From NCBI GenBank assembly GCA_022564385.1, contig JADFLN010000033.1, forward strand, positions 653 through 14,078: a DNA stretch of 13,426 nt, in the 5' to 3' direction. A program made the translations under genes and the position numbers. Positions 5,656 to 13,305 of this stretch are shown here, one piece after another. How positions within the stretch are numbered: the first letter of the stretch is position 1; every line of letters starts with the position of its first letter. The notes under the pieces are model-generated. The model was not told the DNA's origin and did no database searches. It was given only the letters and a program-made list of their open reading frames with translations. The stretch is from Nitrososphaerota archaeon. Its GTDB lineage: Archaea; Thermoproteota; Nitrososphaeria; Nitrososphaerales; Nitrosopumilaceae.

Positions 5656-7455
5656 TTTCATTAATTCTATGAATTCAGTCGTATCTGAAATGCTTTCAAA
5701 AATTATTTCATTAGATGCAATTAATCTAAAAATTTCACTGGATTTTATTATCTTTGATAAAATTTCAATTGATTGTTTTGTGTTACCTTGCAACATTTGA
5801 ATTTTTGATTTTTGATATTGTGCAAAATTATAAAGAGGGGTTGTTTCTGGAATTTGTTCTAAGCAAAGAATGGATGAATCATATTTTTGTTGAGAAAAGA
5901 ATGCAATTGATTTTTTAAAAATTATATTAGAATCAAATGGTTTTTTCTCAAGTGCACTATCAAAAAAATCTATTGCCTTTTCATAATTATTTAAAATGAT
6001 GTGAACTTTGCCCAATTCATACAGTGCTTCCACATTTGTGTTATCATGTTGTAATATTTCCTTATAGATTTGTCCCGATTCTTCATGGCGCCCAAGAATC
6101 GACAACAGGTGAGATTTTCTTTTTAAAAGTGATTCTGATAATGTTGATTGAGATAGAAGTTGGTTGATATAAAATAAAGCATCCTCATAATTTCCTACTT
6201 TTAATGAAAGTTCAGCAGCACTCTCCAATGCCTCAGAGTTTTTGGGTTCCAATTTAAGAATGATACCTATACATAATAATGCCTCATGAAATTCATTTTT
6301 TTGAGCAAAGATTTTTGCTTTATACAAAAGAGCCACATTGTTTGTCTTTGTTTTTTCCAGAATCTTGTTAAAAACTACTAGTGCATGACTAGATTTGTTG
6401 CTGTTAAACAACAAAATTCCCTTCTTCAATATCTGATAAGTAGGATCAGGTAGAGACTCTGCAAGTTGATCACAGTACTTCACTGCCTCGTCAATTTTAC
6501 CCATCTTCTCTAAAATCAAAATCTTGAAATTCATTGCATCTGCATGATTTGGTGAAATCTCCAGAATTTTTTCAAAGTGAGAAATTGCATCGTTTACTTT
6601 GCCAGCATCCATGTATGTCTTTCCCAAAAGAAGATGAGCTTCAATATGATTTGGAGATCTGTCCAAAACTTTTTCAAAATGAGAAACTGCCTCATTAGAA
6701 TAATTACTTACGACATATGACTGTCCCAAAAGAAGATGAGCTTCAATATGATTTGGAGAAAGTTCTAAGAGTTTTTCTAAATACACTAGAACTTTTTGAT
6801 AGTCATTCTCCTTTGTGAAAATCTGTCCCAACAGTAATAATGAATCTATGTGATCCTTATTTGCAACAATAGATTCCAAAGTTTTTATTGAATCATCAAT
6901 GTTACCTGATTGTAATAATGATTTTCCTAGATAGTATTTTATCTCCAAATTTTCAGGTTCTAGATCTAGTGCATTACGAAATTGAGTTATTGCTTCTGCA
7001 AAATTCTGTTTTACAAACATAATTTTTCCTTTCATAAAAAATGCTTCTGGAATATTTTTGTATATTCTCAAGGCATCATCATAGCAAGATGTTGCTTCAT
7101 CCAATTTTGAGATCTTGAAAAGACATAGGCCCTTATTACATAATGCAGAATATGATTGTGGATTTTTGACTAGGGCACTATCATAGTACCTTAATGATTT
7201 TGTAAATTTTTTGCATGCAAGAAAATAATTTGCAAGATTAAGGTCATCTGTAAAATCATCAAAATCCTCATCATCAATCTCCATTCTAATTCTCTCTCTG
7301 GATTCTAATAATTTCTCAATTTTTGACCTAACATCAGTATCTAATTTGGGTAATTTTGGAAATAATGACCTAAGAGAAATGTGATTTTCATCTAAAATAC
7401 TGCCTATAAGACCATTAACCATCTTGAATTTAACCAATGCAGAATTAGCAGACAT
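5647..7455 (-). CDS. Large tetratricopeptide-repeat (TPR) protein
   Basis: A ~602-residue, apparently cytoplasmic protein without signal peptide or TM segment. A charged N-terminal part (~1-65, with EIDDEDFDDFTDDLN) is followed by tandem ~34-residue TPR units to about residue 590. They show the usual pattern, e.g. AHLLLGQSYVVSNYSNEAVSHFEKVLDRSPNHIE in shorthand: A..LLG.......EA..HFEK.L..SPNH. TPR arrays are protein-binding scaffolds; no catalytic domain is visible, so the partner is unknown. I prefer ATG at 7455 (MSANSALVKF) over the in-frame TTG at 7464, because a minus-strand TTTAAAAA/ATATTAG stretch lies ~20-30 nt before 7455. Two adjacent units share a 36-bp identical block, showing recent repeat duplication. 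It is divergent from the surface-protein gene, with a shared region carrying two repeats. Confidence 0.9.
   Translation of the reverse strand: MSANSALVKFKMVNGLIGSILDENHISLRSLFPKLPKLDTDVRSKIEKLLESRERIRMEIDDEDFDDFTDDLNLANYFLACKKFTKSLRYYDSALVKNPQSYSALCNKGLCLFKISKLDEATSCYDDALRIYKNIPEAFFMKGKIMFVKQNFAEAITQFRNALDLEPENLEIKYYLGKSLLQSGNIDDSIKTLESIVANKDHIDSLLLLGQIFTKENDYQKVLVYLEKLLELSPNHIEAHLLLGQSYVVSNYSNEAVSHFEKVLDRSPNHIEAHLLLGKTYMDAGKVNDAISHFEKILEISPNHADAMNFKILILEKMGKIDEAVKYCDQLAESLPDPTYQILKKGILLFNSNKSSHALVVFNKILEKTKTNNVALLYKAKIFAQKNEFHEALLCIGIILKLEPKNSEALESAAELSLKVGNYEDALFYINQLLSQSTLSESLLKRKSHLLSILGRHEESGQIYKEILQHDNTNVEALYELGKVHIILNNYEKAIDFFDSALEKKPFDSNIIFKKSIAFFSQQKYDSSILCLEQIPETTPLYNFAQYQKSKIQMLQGNTKQSIEILSKIIKSSEIFRLIASNEIIFESISDTTEFIELMKQK
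6622..6759. repeat. 102-bp TPR unit duplication inside the TPR gene
   Basis: The 36 bases at 6622-6657 are identical to 6724-6759, and the DNA between is similar, with a 102-bp (34-codon) period. On the minus strand they encode SPNHIEAHLLLG twice. Confidence 0.85.
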
Positions 7456-7488
7456 TTCATACAATAAGATTTTTAAACTAATATCATT

Positions 7489-7521
7489 CTGTACGTTCGG
7501 TTTGCTTGAACTGTAAATTAT
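7489..7521. promoter_or_regulatory. Upstream direct repeat A with GTTC...GAAC dyad
   Basis: This 33-bp element matches repeat B (7535-7567) at 28 of 33 positions. It contains GTTCGG-N5-TTGAAC (7495-7511), a degenerate form of the perfect dyad in B. It lies nearer the TPR gene, about 35 bp from that gene's ATG. A pair of regulator-binding sites in a divergent promoter region is the likely meaning. Confidence 0.55.
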
Positions 7522-7534
7522 TTATGTAATATAT

Positions 7535-7567
7535 CTGTGCGTTCAATTTATTTGAACTGTAAATTAT
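7535..7567. promoter_or_regulatory. Upstream direct repeat B with perfect GTTCAA/TTGAAC dyad
   Basis: The element contains the perfect inverted repeat GTTCAA-N5-TTGAAC (7541-7557). The copies start 46 bp apart, between four and five helical turns. Its end, AAATTATATG (7561-7570), is a TATA-like sequence about 27 nt before the TTG at 7593, so a bound protein would touch the surface-protein promoter. Confidence 0.6.
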
Positions 7568-7592
7568 ATGATTTGTTAGAGTTTTTTATATA

Positions 7593-9920
7593 TTGAAATT
7601 ATTTTTATTGGGATTATTTTTTCTGTTGTTTTTTACAATTATGGATGAAACATTTGCGATAGAAAGTGAATATGAGATTGGATATAAAATCCTGCCTGAA
7701 AAAATCCATAAAAATGACGTAGTGATAATAGAAGTGTATAAGACCATACAAGGACAAGTATCACTTGAAAAAATTCAGGATCTAAAAGTAGAATCACTTG
7801 ATAAATCCATCATAGATGTTCTTTATTTAGAAGAGACCCATGAATATAAAATTCTTGTAAAACTCATGGCAATGAACAAAGGTGAAACGTTTCTTTATGT
7901 TTTTGTTGAAGGTTTACCATCATTAGAAATTCCCATAACTATCTATGAAAATAATCTACCAAAACATATTTCATTGGATATTTTTCCAAGTATCCTTGAT
8001 GTTGAAGATAACAATCAAGGAATATTATCAGTACTGTTAACTGATGAAAATGGAATCCCCATAAAATCTGATAAAGATTATCTGATCAAACTTAGTACTT
8101 CAAAAACAGGAGTTATATCATTTGATAATTCAAATATAATAATTTCTAAGGGGGATATTGGCATCACACAGACATTTACTTCCATAAAACCTGGAATTAT
8201 CACAATCACTGCCAAAACAGGTGATCTGGAATCCTCAGAATTAGTAACAGTTGAGGAAAAACAAGAAACGACAATTGAAGTATCTATAATTCCCAAAAGC
8301 ATCAGTTCCTTTACTAATTCAAACGGACATTTAATTGCACAATTATTTTCAGATGGAGAATTAACGAAAGCAACTGAAGATATTTCAGTGTATTTCGAAT
8401 TTTCCTCTAATTCGACGGCTCTTAATTCTAGTTCAAATGTAAATGAACTAAATCCTATTGGTTATTTCCAAATCAACAAGGGGCAGACATGGGGACATAT
8501 CCAATTTTCAATTCAAAAGGGTGTGGCAAATTCATACAATGCCACCATAACATCAAATAATCCTTTGGTGGTTGTAGAAAAAACATTTGATACCATTGAC
8601 GTTGAGATGTATGGGGATAAGGAAATAAAATTTGAGGCATTGTCTGTTTTGGCAGATGGGAATAGGCAATTGATAGGGATTATTTATTTAGAGGATAGTA
8701 ATGGTCATCCGGTCATTGCTAATCGTGACATTGCTGTACAGTTTATTGCATCAGACGAATCAGTTTCTATTGAAACTTCGATAATAAAAAATGGTTTTGG
8801 ATCTGCACCAGTATATGGAAATATGGGCTACTTTGTACCGAGTGATAAAAATATTTCACTAAAAACTACAAATTTCAAACTTGTTGAACTAGATATTCAT
8901 GGATTTGAGAAAGATTTGATATCTATGAAAACACACATGTTTACTGACACTATCCCAAATGGTGAACAACAGGAAATTATAGTTTATATGGAATCCTCAG
9001 ATGGGAATTTATTTAAAATTCCAGAAAATACACAGATTAAAATTTCTGAATCTGAAATTTTTAGAATTGACAAAAATGGAATTAAAAAATTTCCGTATTT
9101 TGTTTTGATCCCAATCATAGCAGTAAATACAGGAGATGAAGATTTGATAATAAGTAGTGATGAATTTGAGACTATTATTTCACTCTCAAGTACATCATTA
9201 AAACCAGATTCATTGAGCTTTGACTATTCTGAAAAATTATTCAATGGAATTAAAGATAATTTTGTTATTCAGATATTGAATTCTCAAGGATTGCCAGTGG
9301 AAATAGATGAAAGTATTAAAGTTAAAATATTTTCTTCAGATCCCTCAATTATTGATTTTCCAAAAGAAATTCTAATTTCACCCAAATCGAGTTTTACCAA
9401 ATTAGAAATAGTGCCTAAAACCTCTGGAACTGCTGAGATTTCACTAGTTTCTGAAGGTTTACCAGTATTAACAGAAGAGATCACCATACAGGAAGTTGCC
9501 CCAAGTATACAAATTACTGGCAGTAATATCGTTGACAAAGATGATTCATTCATTATTTCCATTCTTGTAAAACAAAATGGCATTCCTCTACAAAATGCAG
9601 ATGTTACATGGGAATTAGAAGGTGGAATATCCACACTAGTTGAAGACAAAACAGGACCTACTGGTGAGGCTGTTGCATCAATTATCGCTATTTCTAATAA
9701 ATCAGTAAAGATCCTGGCTACCATAAATAATGGGTCCCTTCAATCTGCATCTGCCACAAAAATAGTTACAATTAATGCAACTAATATTGAAATTATTAAT
9801 GATATAAAATCTCAAAACTCATTTGAAAAACCAAAGATAGGTGGAATCGATCCAGTGATGATATTAATTCCGGCATTAATTGGTGGAATAATAATTTATA
9901 TTAAAAAGAAGAAAAAGTGA
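7593..9920 (+). CDS. Tail-anchored surface protein with tandem Ig-like domains
   Basis: A 775-residue predicted cell-surface protein. Residues 1-22 form a signal peptide (KLFLLGLFFLLFF...ETFA|IES). The ectodomain consists of about six or seven ~100-residue beta-sandwich units. The last (~636-728, NGIPLQNADVTWELEGG...TGPTGEAVASI) resembles invasin/bacterial Ig-like group 1 domains. A C-terminal helix (~755-770) and a KKKKK tail anchor it in the membrane. There are no cysteines. Such proteins are usual in archaeal envelopes as adhesins or S-layer-associated factors; the exact role is unknown. The start is TTG at 7593 because later starts (TTG 7608, ATG 7641) shorten or remove the signal peptide. 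A TATA-like box at 7562-7570 gives leaderless spacing; a second at 7584-7592 would favour TTG 7608. It converges with the next minus-strand gene, 36 bp apart. Confidence 0.85.
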   Translation: MKLFLLGLFFLLFFTIMDETFAIESEYEIGYKILPEKIHKNDVVIIEVYKTIQGQVSLEKIQDLKVESLDKSIIDVLYLEETHEYKILVKLMAMNKGETFLYVFVEGLPSLEIPITIYENNLPKHISLDIFPSILDVEDNNQGILSVLLTDENGIPIKSDKDYLIKLSTSKTGVISFDNSNIIISKGDIGITQTFTSIKPGIITITAKTGDLESSELVTVEEKQETTIEVSIIPKSISSFTNSNGHLIAQLFSDGELTKATEDISVYFEFSSNSTALNSSSNVNELNPIGYFQINKGQTWGHIQFSIQKGVANSYNATITSNNPLVVVEKTFDTIDVEMYGDKEIKFEALSVLADGNRQLIGIIYLEDSNGHPVIANRDIAVQFIASDESVSIETSIIKNGFGSAPVYGNMGYFVPSDKNISLKTTNFKLVELDIHGFEKDLISMKTHMFTDTIPNGEQQEIIVYMESSDGNLFKIPENTQIKISESEIFRIDKNGIKKFPYFVLIPIIAVNTGDEDLIISSDEFETIISLSSTSLKPDSLSFDYSEKLFNGIKDNFVIQILNSQGLPVEIDESIKVKIFSSDPSIIDFPKEILISPKSSFTKLEIVPKTSGTAEISLVSEGLPVLTEEITIQEVAPSIQITGSNIVDKDDSFIISILVKQNGIPLQNADVTWELEGGISTLVEDKTGPTGEAVASIIAISNKSVKILATINNGSLQSASATKIVTINATNIEIINDIKSQNSFEKPKIGGIDPVMILIPALIGGIIIYIKKKKK

Positions 9921-9956
9921 CAGAGAATATTTTGTGTAAACCAATAAATTTAAAAA

Positions 9957-10715
9957 TTAAAGTTCTGCAAGTTGTTTTAATTCTCGTAACAACTCATAAC
10001 TATTTTGAATAAGGTATTCAGGAGTGCAATTTAACATGTATCCGTTATTTATTTTATAAAACTCCCAATTATTACAAGACATATTATCAGACATGTTTGA
10101 ATTATCATACTCCCAATCAAATCCACTTTTAATATCTAATTGTGGAAATGAAGGCCCTCGTTCTAAGATCATTAATTTATCTTCATAATTTATCTTGACT
10201 TTTGAATTAAATGAACCAGGGTATAAGTAAATTACATTGGGGTGCGATGTTATTGCCAAAAATTCTTTTTGTGTTACAAATTCATTATGAAGTAAAACCA
10301 CAGTGTTGTACTTGTTCAGTATTTTTGGATCTTTGTCAATATCAATATCGTCAATTATGTCGTATCCTAAAAATTCCAATATCCTAAAGCTTTTAGATCC
10401 TACTGAAAAAATTGGTTCGTAAGATTCGCTAATTTCTACTATTGTACATGTTTCACAATACCCCGAATAGAAATCATGGATTCCATCCCACGAATATGCA
10501 GTTTGAGTAAGAATTGGGTACACAACAACAGTTTTTGCAGGCGTACTCAACTCATCATAATGTTCAAAATATCTAGTCTCAGGCATTTGAGAAATTCTGT
10601 AATATTCATAGTCTTCAGATACATTAATCCCATCCGAAGATCCTGTTTTTAAGATAACAATGATAGATACCATTATTATTATCGAAAATATCATTACTAT
10701 TTTGTTAATTGGCAT
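9957..10715 (-). CDS. Membrane-anchored extracytoplasmic protein of unknown function
   Basis: A 252-residue protein with an N-terminal TM anchor (~5-22) and an outside-facing domain. It alternates beta-strand and helix patterns: VVVYPILTQTAYSWDG (63-78), a CETC pair (87-90), ILEFLGYDIIDDIDIDKDP (112-130), NTVVLLHNEFVTQKEFLAITSHPNVIYLYPG (137-167, in parts), WEFYKINNGYMLNC (217-230). The middle part has the look of a class I glutamine-amidotransferase/ThuA-like Rossmann-type domain, but I see no catalytic Cys-His-Glu set, so this is weak inference. Cys87/Cys90 and Cys214/Cys230 could form disulfides. From memory similar proteins occur in other thaumarchaea, which I could not check here. ATG at 10715 is the first in-frame start and gives a good membrane anchor. 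It is divergent from the protease gene, with 119 bp between. Confidence 0.7.
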   Translation of the reverse strand: MPINKIVMIFSIIIMVSIIVILKTGSSDGINVSEDYEYYRISQMPETRYFEHYDELSTPAKTVVVYPILTQTAYSWDGIHDFYSGYCETCTIVEISESYEPIFSVGSKSFRILEFLGYDIIDDIDIDKDPKILNKYNTVVLLHNEFVTQKEFLAITSHPNVIYLYPGSFNSKVKINYEDKLMILERGPSFPQLDIKSGFDWEYDNSNMSDNMSCNNWEFYKINNGYMLNCTPEYLIQNSYELLRELKQLAEL

Positions 10716-10744
10716 ACTGTTTTTTGAACTAAGGAATACAAAAG

Positions 10745-10757
10745 GAACATTTTGTTC
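10745..10757. promoter_or_regulatory. Palindrome GAACATTTTGTTC
   Basis: A perfect inverted repeat (GAACA-N3-TGTTC) in the divergent region between 10715 and 10835. It has the same half-site letters as the next palindrome but in the opposite orientation, so it may be a weaker or different site. Confidence 0.35.
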
Positions 10758-10779
10758 AATTTAAACAGCCACGAAAGTT

Positions 10780-10808
10780 TGTTCATCATGAACAGACTTC
10801 AATATATC
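10780..10808 (+). promoter_or_regulatory. Palindromic operator and TATA box of the matrixin gene
   Basis: TGTTCATCATGAACA (10780-10794) is a perfect 6+3+6 palindrome. Six bases later comes the TATA-like AATATATC (10801-10808), 27-34 nt before the ATG at 10835. An operator this close to the TATA box overlaps the TFB recognition site, which fits regulation by repression. Confidence 0.6.
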
Positions 10809-10834
10809 GACACTTTGTAACTAAATAACTTCAA

Positions 10835-11683
10835 ATGTTTAGTATGACAATTTTTAAAAATAAAACAAAGTCAACACATATCATTAAAACAAATCTAAAA
10901 TCTAGACATAAATCTCCAAAATTAAAAAATCAAAAGGCAATTCTTTTAGCACAATTTGGGATATTGATCTTTTTTGTAGGTTATTTTACAGGACTTCCAG
11001 CATCATCTGGTGAAAACACAGATCAACTAAACCCAATAGGTCTTTTCAACAGTGAATATATCGTTGAAAATTTGAGAGGGGACTCTATGAATTATTATAG
11101 ATATTGGAAAGTTTCGCAAGGAGCATCACTAAGTGTGAACATCCTCAACCCCATATCAATTTCTAACGAATCAATTGAAATTATAAAAAAAACTATCATG
11201 TCAACAGAGACAATTGATATTGATGATTCGTTAATGCATAAAGGCCCAAAAAATAATTTTTCAACATATTATATAGGATGGAGAGGAGCCTTGGAAGATG
11301 TACCCAAAACAAAAATTCCAATTCCAAAAAATTTTAAAATTGAAAACTCACAAAAATCAAATGGGGACATTATTGTAATCTTATCAAACATTAAAGATCG
11401 TTCAGGATATACTGGATACACAAAAACAATTCTTGATGGTAATCAAATTGTTAAGGCATTCATAACCATCTATGATATAGATTCACTCTCAAAAAGTCAA
11501 CTTGAAACAATTATGAGGCATGAATTTGGTCATGCACTAGGTTTGGCACATTCTACTGCTGCAGAAGATCTTATGGCACCAGTTATTGATATGACATATC
11601 CTTACATATCTCATTGTAATATAATGGCTATTTCTGACCTATACAATGGAAATCAAGATGGAACTACAATCTGTGAAAAATGA
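10835..11683 (+). CDS. Membrane-anchored matrixin-like (metzincin) metalloprotease
   Basis: A 282-residue predicted zinc protease. A Lys/Arg-rich cytoplasmic N-terminus (1-34) is followed by one TM helix (~35-53), so the catalytic part is outside the cell. The metzincin motif HEFGHALGLAH (229-239) is complete: His229, His233 and His239 bind zinc and Glu230 is the general base. Gly236 is in place. The Met-turn is probably Met247 in EDLMAP, as in matrixins (peptidase family M10). A long region (55-215) before the motif has no obvious pro-peptide cysteine switch. It may process surface or secreted proteins; the substrate is unknown. ATG 10835 is supported by the TATA box; ATG 10844 is possible. 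The receiver-protein gene follows on the same strand after 51 bp. Confidence 0.85.
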   Translation: MFSMTIFKNKTKSTHIIKTNLKSRHKSPKLKNQKAILLAQFGILIFFVGYFTGLPASSGENTDQLNPIGLFNSEYIVENLRGDSMNYYRYWKVSQGASLSVNILNPISISNESIEIIKKTIMSTETIDIDDSLMHKGPKNNFSTYYIGWRGALEDVPKTKIPIPKNFKIENSQKSNGDIIVILSNIKDRSGYTGYTKTILDGNQIVKAFITIYDIDSLSKSQLETIMRHEFGHALGLAHSTAAEDLMAPVIDMTYPYISHCNIMAISDLYNGNQDGTTICEK

Positions 11684-11734
11684 GTTTTATTTATACAAAC
11701 AAGTCTTGATAAGTTAAAAAATAAATAAAAGAAA

Positions 11735-12205
11735 ATGGTCAGAAAATTACTAATTGCAGAAGATAATAAATTTACTGCAGTACAATATAAAAAATTCTTA
11801 GAAGCAAAAGGATACACAGTCACAGTTTTCAACGATGGTGTCAAGTGTTTTGAAAAATATAGAAGTGAATTAAAATATAATCAAGTAATATTAAAAGATA
11901 AATCTGCACCATATGATTATGTTTTACTTGATCATGATATGCCAAAAATGACTGGGGCAGAAGTAGCTAAAAAAATTTACAAACAATGTCCAAAACAAAA
12001 AATTATTTTTTTATCAGCATATGGTCAAAGTATTTTAACATCACTTGATAGTACTAAAGAAGGATTTCTTCAAATAATTCAAAAGCCATTTTCTTTAGAA
12101 TTTTTATTAAAAAAAATAACACCAAAATCATTTACTAGTATAAAAAGAATAAATCAAGAAAGCAGTTTGATGACAGCTACCCAAAGTCCAGAAACTGTAC
12201 GATGA
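11735..12205 (+). CDS. Stand-alone CheY-like response regulator receiver protein
   Basis: A 156-residue single receiver (REC) domain without output domain. Acidic pocket Glu9-Asp10 (LLIAEDN), phospho-acceptor Asp66 in DYVLLDHDMPKMTG, Ser94 (FLSAYG) in the Thr/Ser switch place and Lys117 (QKPFS) are all present. It should therefore accept a phosphoryl group from a histidine kinase. An extra ~12-15 residues lie between strands 2 and 3 (SELKYNQVILKDKSAP), longer than in bacterial CheY. The Ser/Thr-rich tail after ~130 is likely disordered. Its target is unknown. CheY links to the archaellum in euryarchaea via CheF/ArlCDE, and this locus is only 7 kb from the archaellins, but a motility role here is speculation. 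A TTTATAC box at 11688-11694 would give a ~15-20 nt leader. Confidence 0.88.
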   Translation: MVRKLLIAEDNKFTAVQYKKFLEAKGYTVTVFNDGVKCFEKYRSELKYNQVILKDKSAPYDYVLLDHDMPKMTGAEVAKKIYKQCPKQKIIFLSAYGQSILTSLDSTKEGFLQIIQKPFSLEFLLKKITPKSFTSIKRINQESSLMTATQSPETVR

Positions 12206-12343
12206 ATGAATATTTTACAATGAAATAATTTAAATTTTAAAATAATGACACTGTTATTCAAAAAGATACAGTGAATTTTGAAGTCAAATTTTTTGGATTT
12301 AATAATTTTGCTTGATTTTATTCAGATTTATTTTTAAAAAATA
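12206..12343. other. AT-rich convergent intergenic region
   Basis: This 138-bp stretch lies between the stops of the receiver gene and the basic hypothetical gene. Several T- and A-runs (12288-12295, 12328-12341) could end transcription from either side. I see no ORF or palindrome of note. Confidence 0.5.
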
Positions 12344-12730
12344 CTAACGTTTTTCTTCCAACTTGATTTTCCATTTTTTAGCACCAAATCTAGGGGTTTC
12401 AAATTCCAAATGTCCTATGACTTTCTCACCTTTAAGAAGTACCTTTGCATAATCTGATTTTCTTCGGCGCAAGATCCTTGCCTTTTCTTTGTATCCGCCC
12501 TCTATCATCCTAATACCATATCTTTTTCCTACCTTGGAAATTAACTTTCTAACCGGAATAGAATCATTCGATAATGAGATCAATTCAAAGTCTCCAAAAT
12601 TTTGAGTTGATATTATATAATCTTCAAGTTTAATCTCAAGTTTTAATCCTGTAGATTCTACCTGTTCTTTTAACCATGATACGACTTTTTTGCCATTGCC
12701 TTTTTCTGCACCATACACCTGATCCTTCAT
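12344..12730 (-). CDS. Basic hypothetical protein
   Basis: A 128-residue, strongly basic protein without signal peptide or TM segment. I do not recognise the family. The N-terminal half (YGAEKGNGKKVVSWLKEQVESTGLKLEIKLEDYIIS) looks like helix then strands. The second half has IPVRKLISKVGKRYGIRMI, then a cluster KEKARILRRRKSDYAKVLLKGEKVIGHLEFET, ending in KKWKIKLEEKR. The charge and strand pattern would suit a nucleic-acid- or ribosome-associated protein, which is inference. Start ATG at 12730; an AT-rich TTAATA stretch ~20-28 nt upstream (about 12750-12758) is the best TATA candidate. It is convergent with the receiver gene. Confidence 0.65.
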   Translation of the reverse strand: MKDQVYGAEKGNGKKVVSWLKEQVESTGLKLEIKLEDYIISTQNFGDFELISLSNDSIPVRKLISKVGKRYGIRMIEGGYKEKARILRRRKSDYAKVLLKGEKVIGHLEFETPRFGAKKWKIKLEEKR

Positions 12731-12874
12731 GTATTTTTATAATAATTTACTATTAATATGATTTTCAATTTTCTGGACTTTTTGAAATATTAACAAAAAT
12801 CTCGGTATTTTGATCTCTTATTTTTCCAATTTTATTCCACAATGGCATGTGTTTAGTACTTGTTTTTCCATTGA
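12731..12874. other. Divergent intergenic region
   Basis: About 144 bp between the basic protein (minus) and the small plus-strand ORF. It is AT-rich, with several T-runs on the plus strand. I find no clear inverted repeat. The small ORF may start at 12875 or 12905. Confidence 0.4.
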
Positions 12875-12904
12875 ATGTATAAGATTTGCAGCGTATATGT
12901 TCAT

Positions 12905-13135
12905 ATGTACAAAATATCTATACGCATAGGTACTTGCCTCGTTACCAGACTAAACAAATCTGCCTCATATTGGACCGTGTTAAATCATTATGGCATATCT
13001 GATAGTGATTTAAAAAAATTAAACTTATCATATGAAGAATTGTTTGAGATTTATAAAACAATTAAACAACATGAACAAGTTCGTGAATTTCTTAAAAATC
13101 TAAAGGAAAAAATTTCCTTAACAACAAAAGAATAG
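12905..13135 (+). CDS. Small hypothetical protein
   Basis: A 76-residue protein if it starts at ATG 12905; an in-frame ATG at 12875 would add ten residues. I prefer 12905 because a TATA-like TATAAG (12878-12883) lies ~25 nt before it, matching the leaderless pattern of other genes here, while nothing similar precedes 12875. The body (SASYWTVLNHYGISDSDLKKLNLSYEELFEIYKTIKQHEQVREFLKNLKEK, in parts) looks entirely helical and charged. It could be a small helix-bundle regulator or binding protein. I do not recognise it. A 7-bp inverted repeat (GCGTATA 12891-12897, TATACGC 12919-12925) falls over the start region. Confidence 0.5.
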   Translation: MYKISIRIGTCLVTRLNKSASYWTVLNHYGISDSDLKKLNLSYEELFEIYKTIKQHEQVREFLKNLKEKISLTTKE

Positions 13136-13194
13136 TCAAACATCATAGTTCTAGAAACCATCTTAAACATTTTTCAAAATTTGAACAGATTGAA

Positions 13195-13206
13195 TTTTTT
13201 ATACAC
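13195..13206 (+). promoter_or_regulatory. TATA box of an unassigned transcript
   Basis: TTTTTTATACAC is among the best TATA boxes in the window. It would start a transcript near 13225-13230, precisely at the first base of a hairpin and at the ATG of a small ORF. Confidence 0.5.
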
Positions 13207-13224
13207 ACAAAACTGAATAACCCA

Positions 13225-13305
13225 ATTGATGGTAGTATTTATGCCATCAATAACTTCAGATGGAATGTTGTATTCCTTTCGTCTCCCTTCCTTAGGGAAG
13301 GGAGA
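13225..13305 (+). ncRNA. Candidate small structured RNA (two hairpins)
   Basis: Hairpin 1: ATTGATGG (13225-13232) pairs with CCATCAAT (13244-13251), with an 11-nt loop. Hairpin 2: TCTCCCTTCC (13282-13291) pairs with GGAAGGGAGA (13296-13305), a 10-bp GC-rich stem with a 4-nt loop, striking in this AT-rich DNA. Both lie just after a TATA box. I recognise no known RNA family, and C/D or H/ACA boxes are not evident. Hairpin 2 could instead be a terminator-like element or a remnant of a mobile repeat. Confidence 0.4.

Noticed and set aside
8078..8302. Minus-strand frames within the surface-protein gene (also 9284-9724)
   Set aside because: They lie fully inside a long coherent ORF with signal peptide and anchor; nothing supports independent genes.
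11653..11844. Minus-strand frame across the protease/receiver junction
   Set aside because: It overlaps two well-supported genes and has no recognisable protein features.
12891..12925. Operator formed by GCGTATA and TATACGC
   Set aside because: The arms are 21 bp apart in very AT-rich DNA over an uncertain start region; chance is a reasonable explanation, so I only mention it under the gene.
13282..13305. Ordinary intrinsic terminator for the small gene at 12905-13135
   Set aside because: It is ~150 bp beyond that stop, is not followed by a long T-run and lies after a separate TATA box, so a link to the new transcript is more likely.
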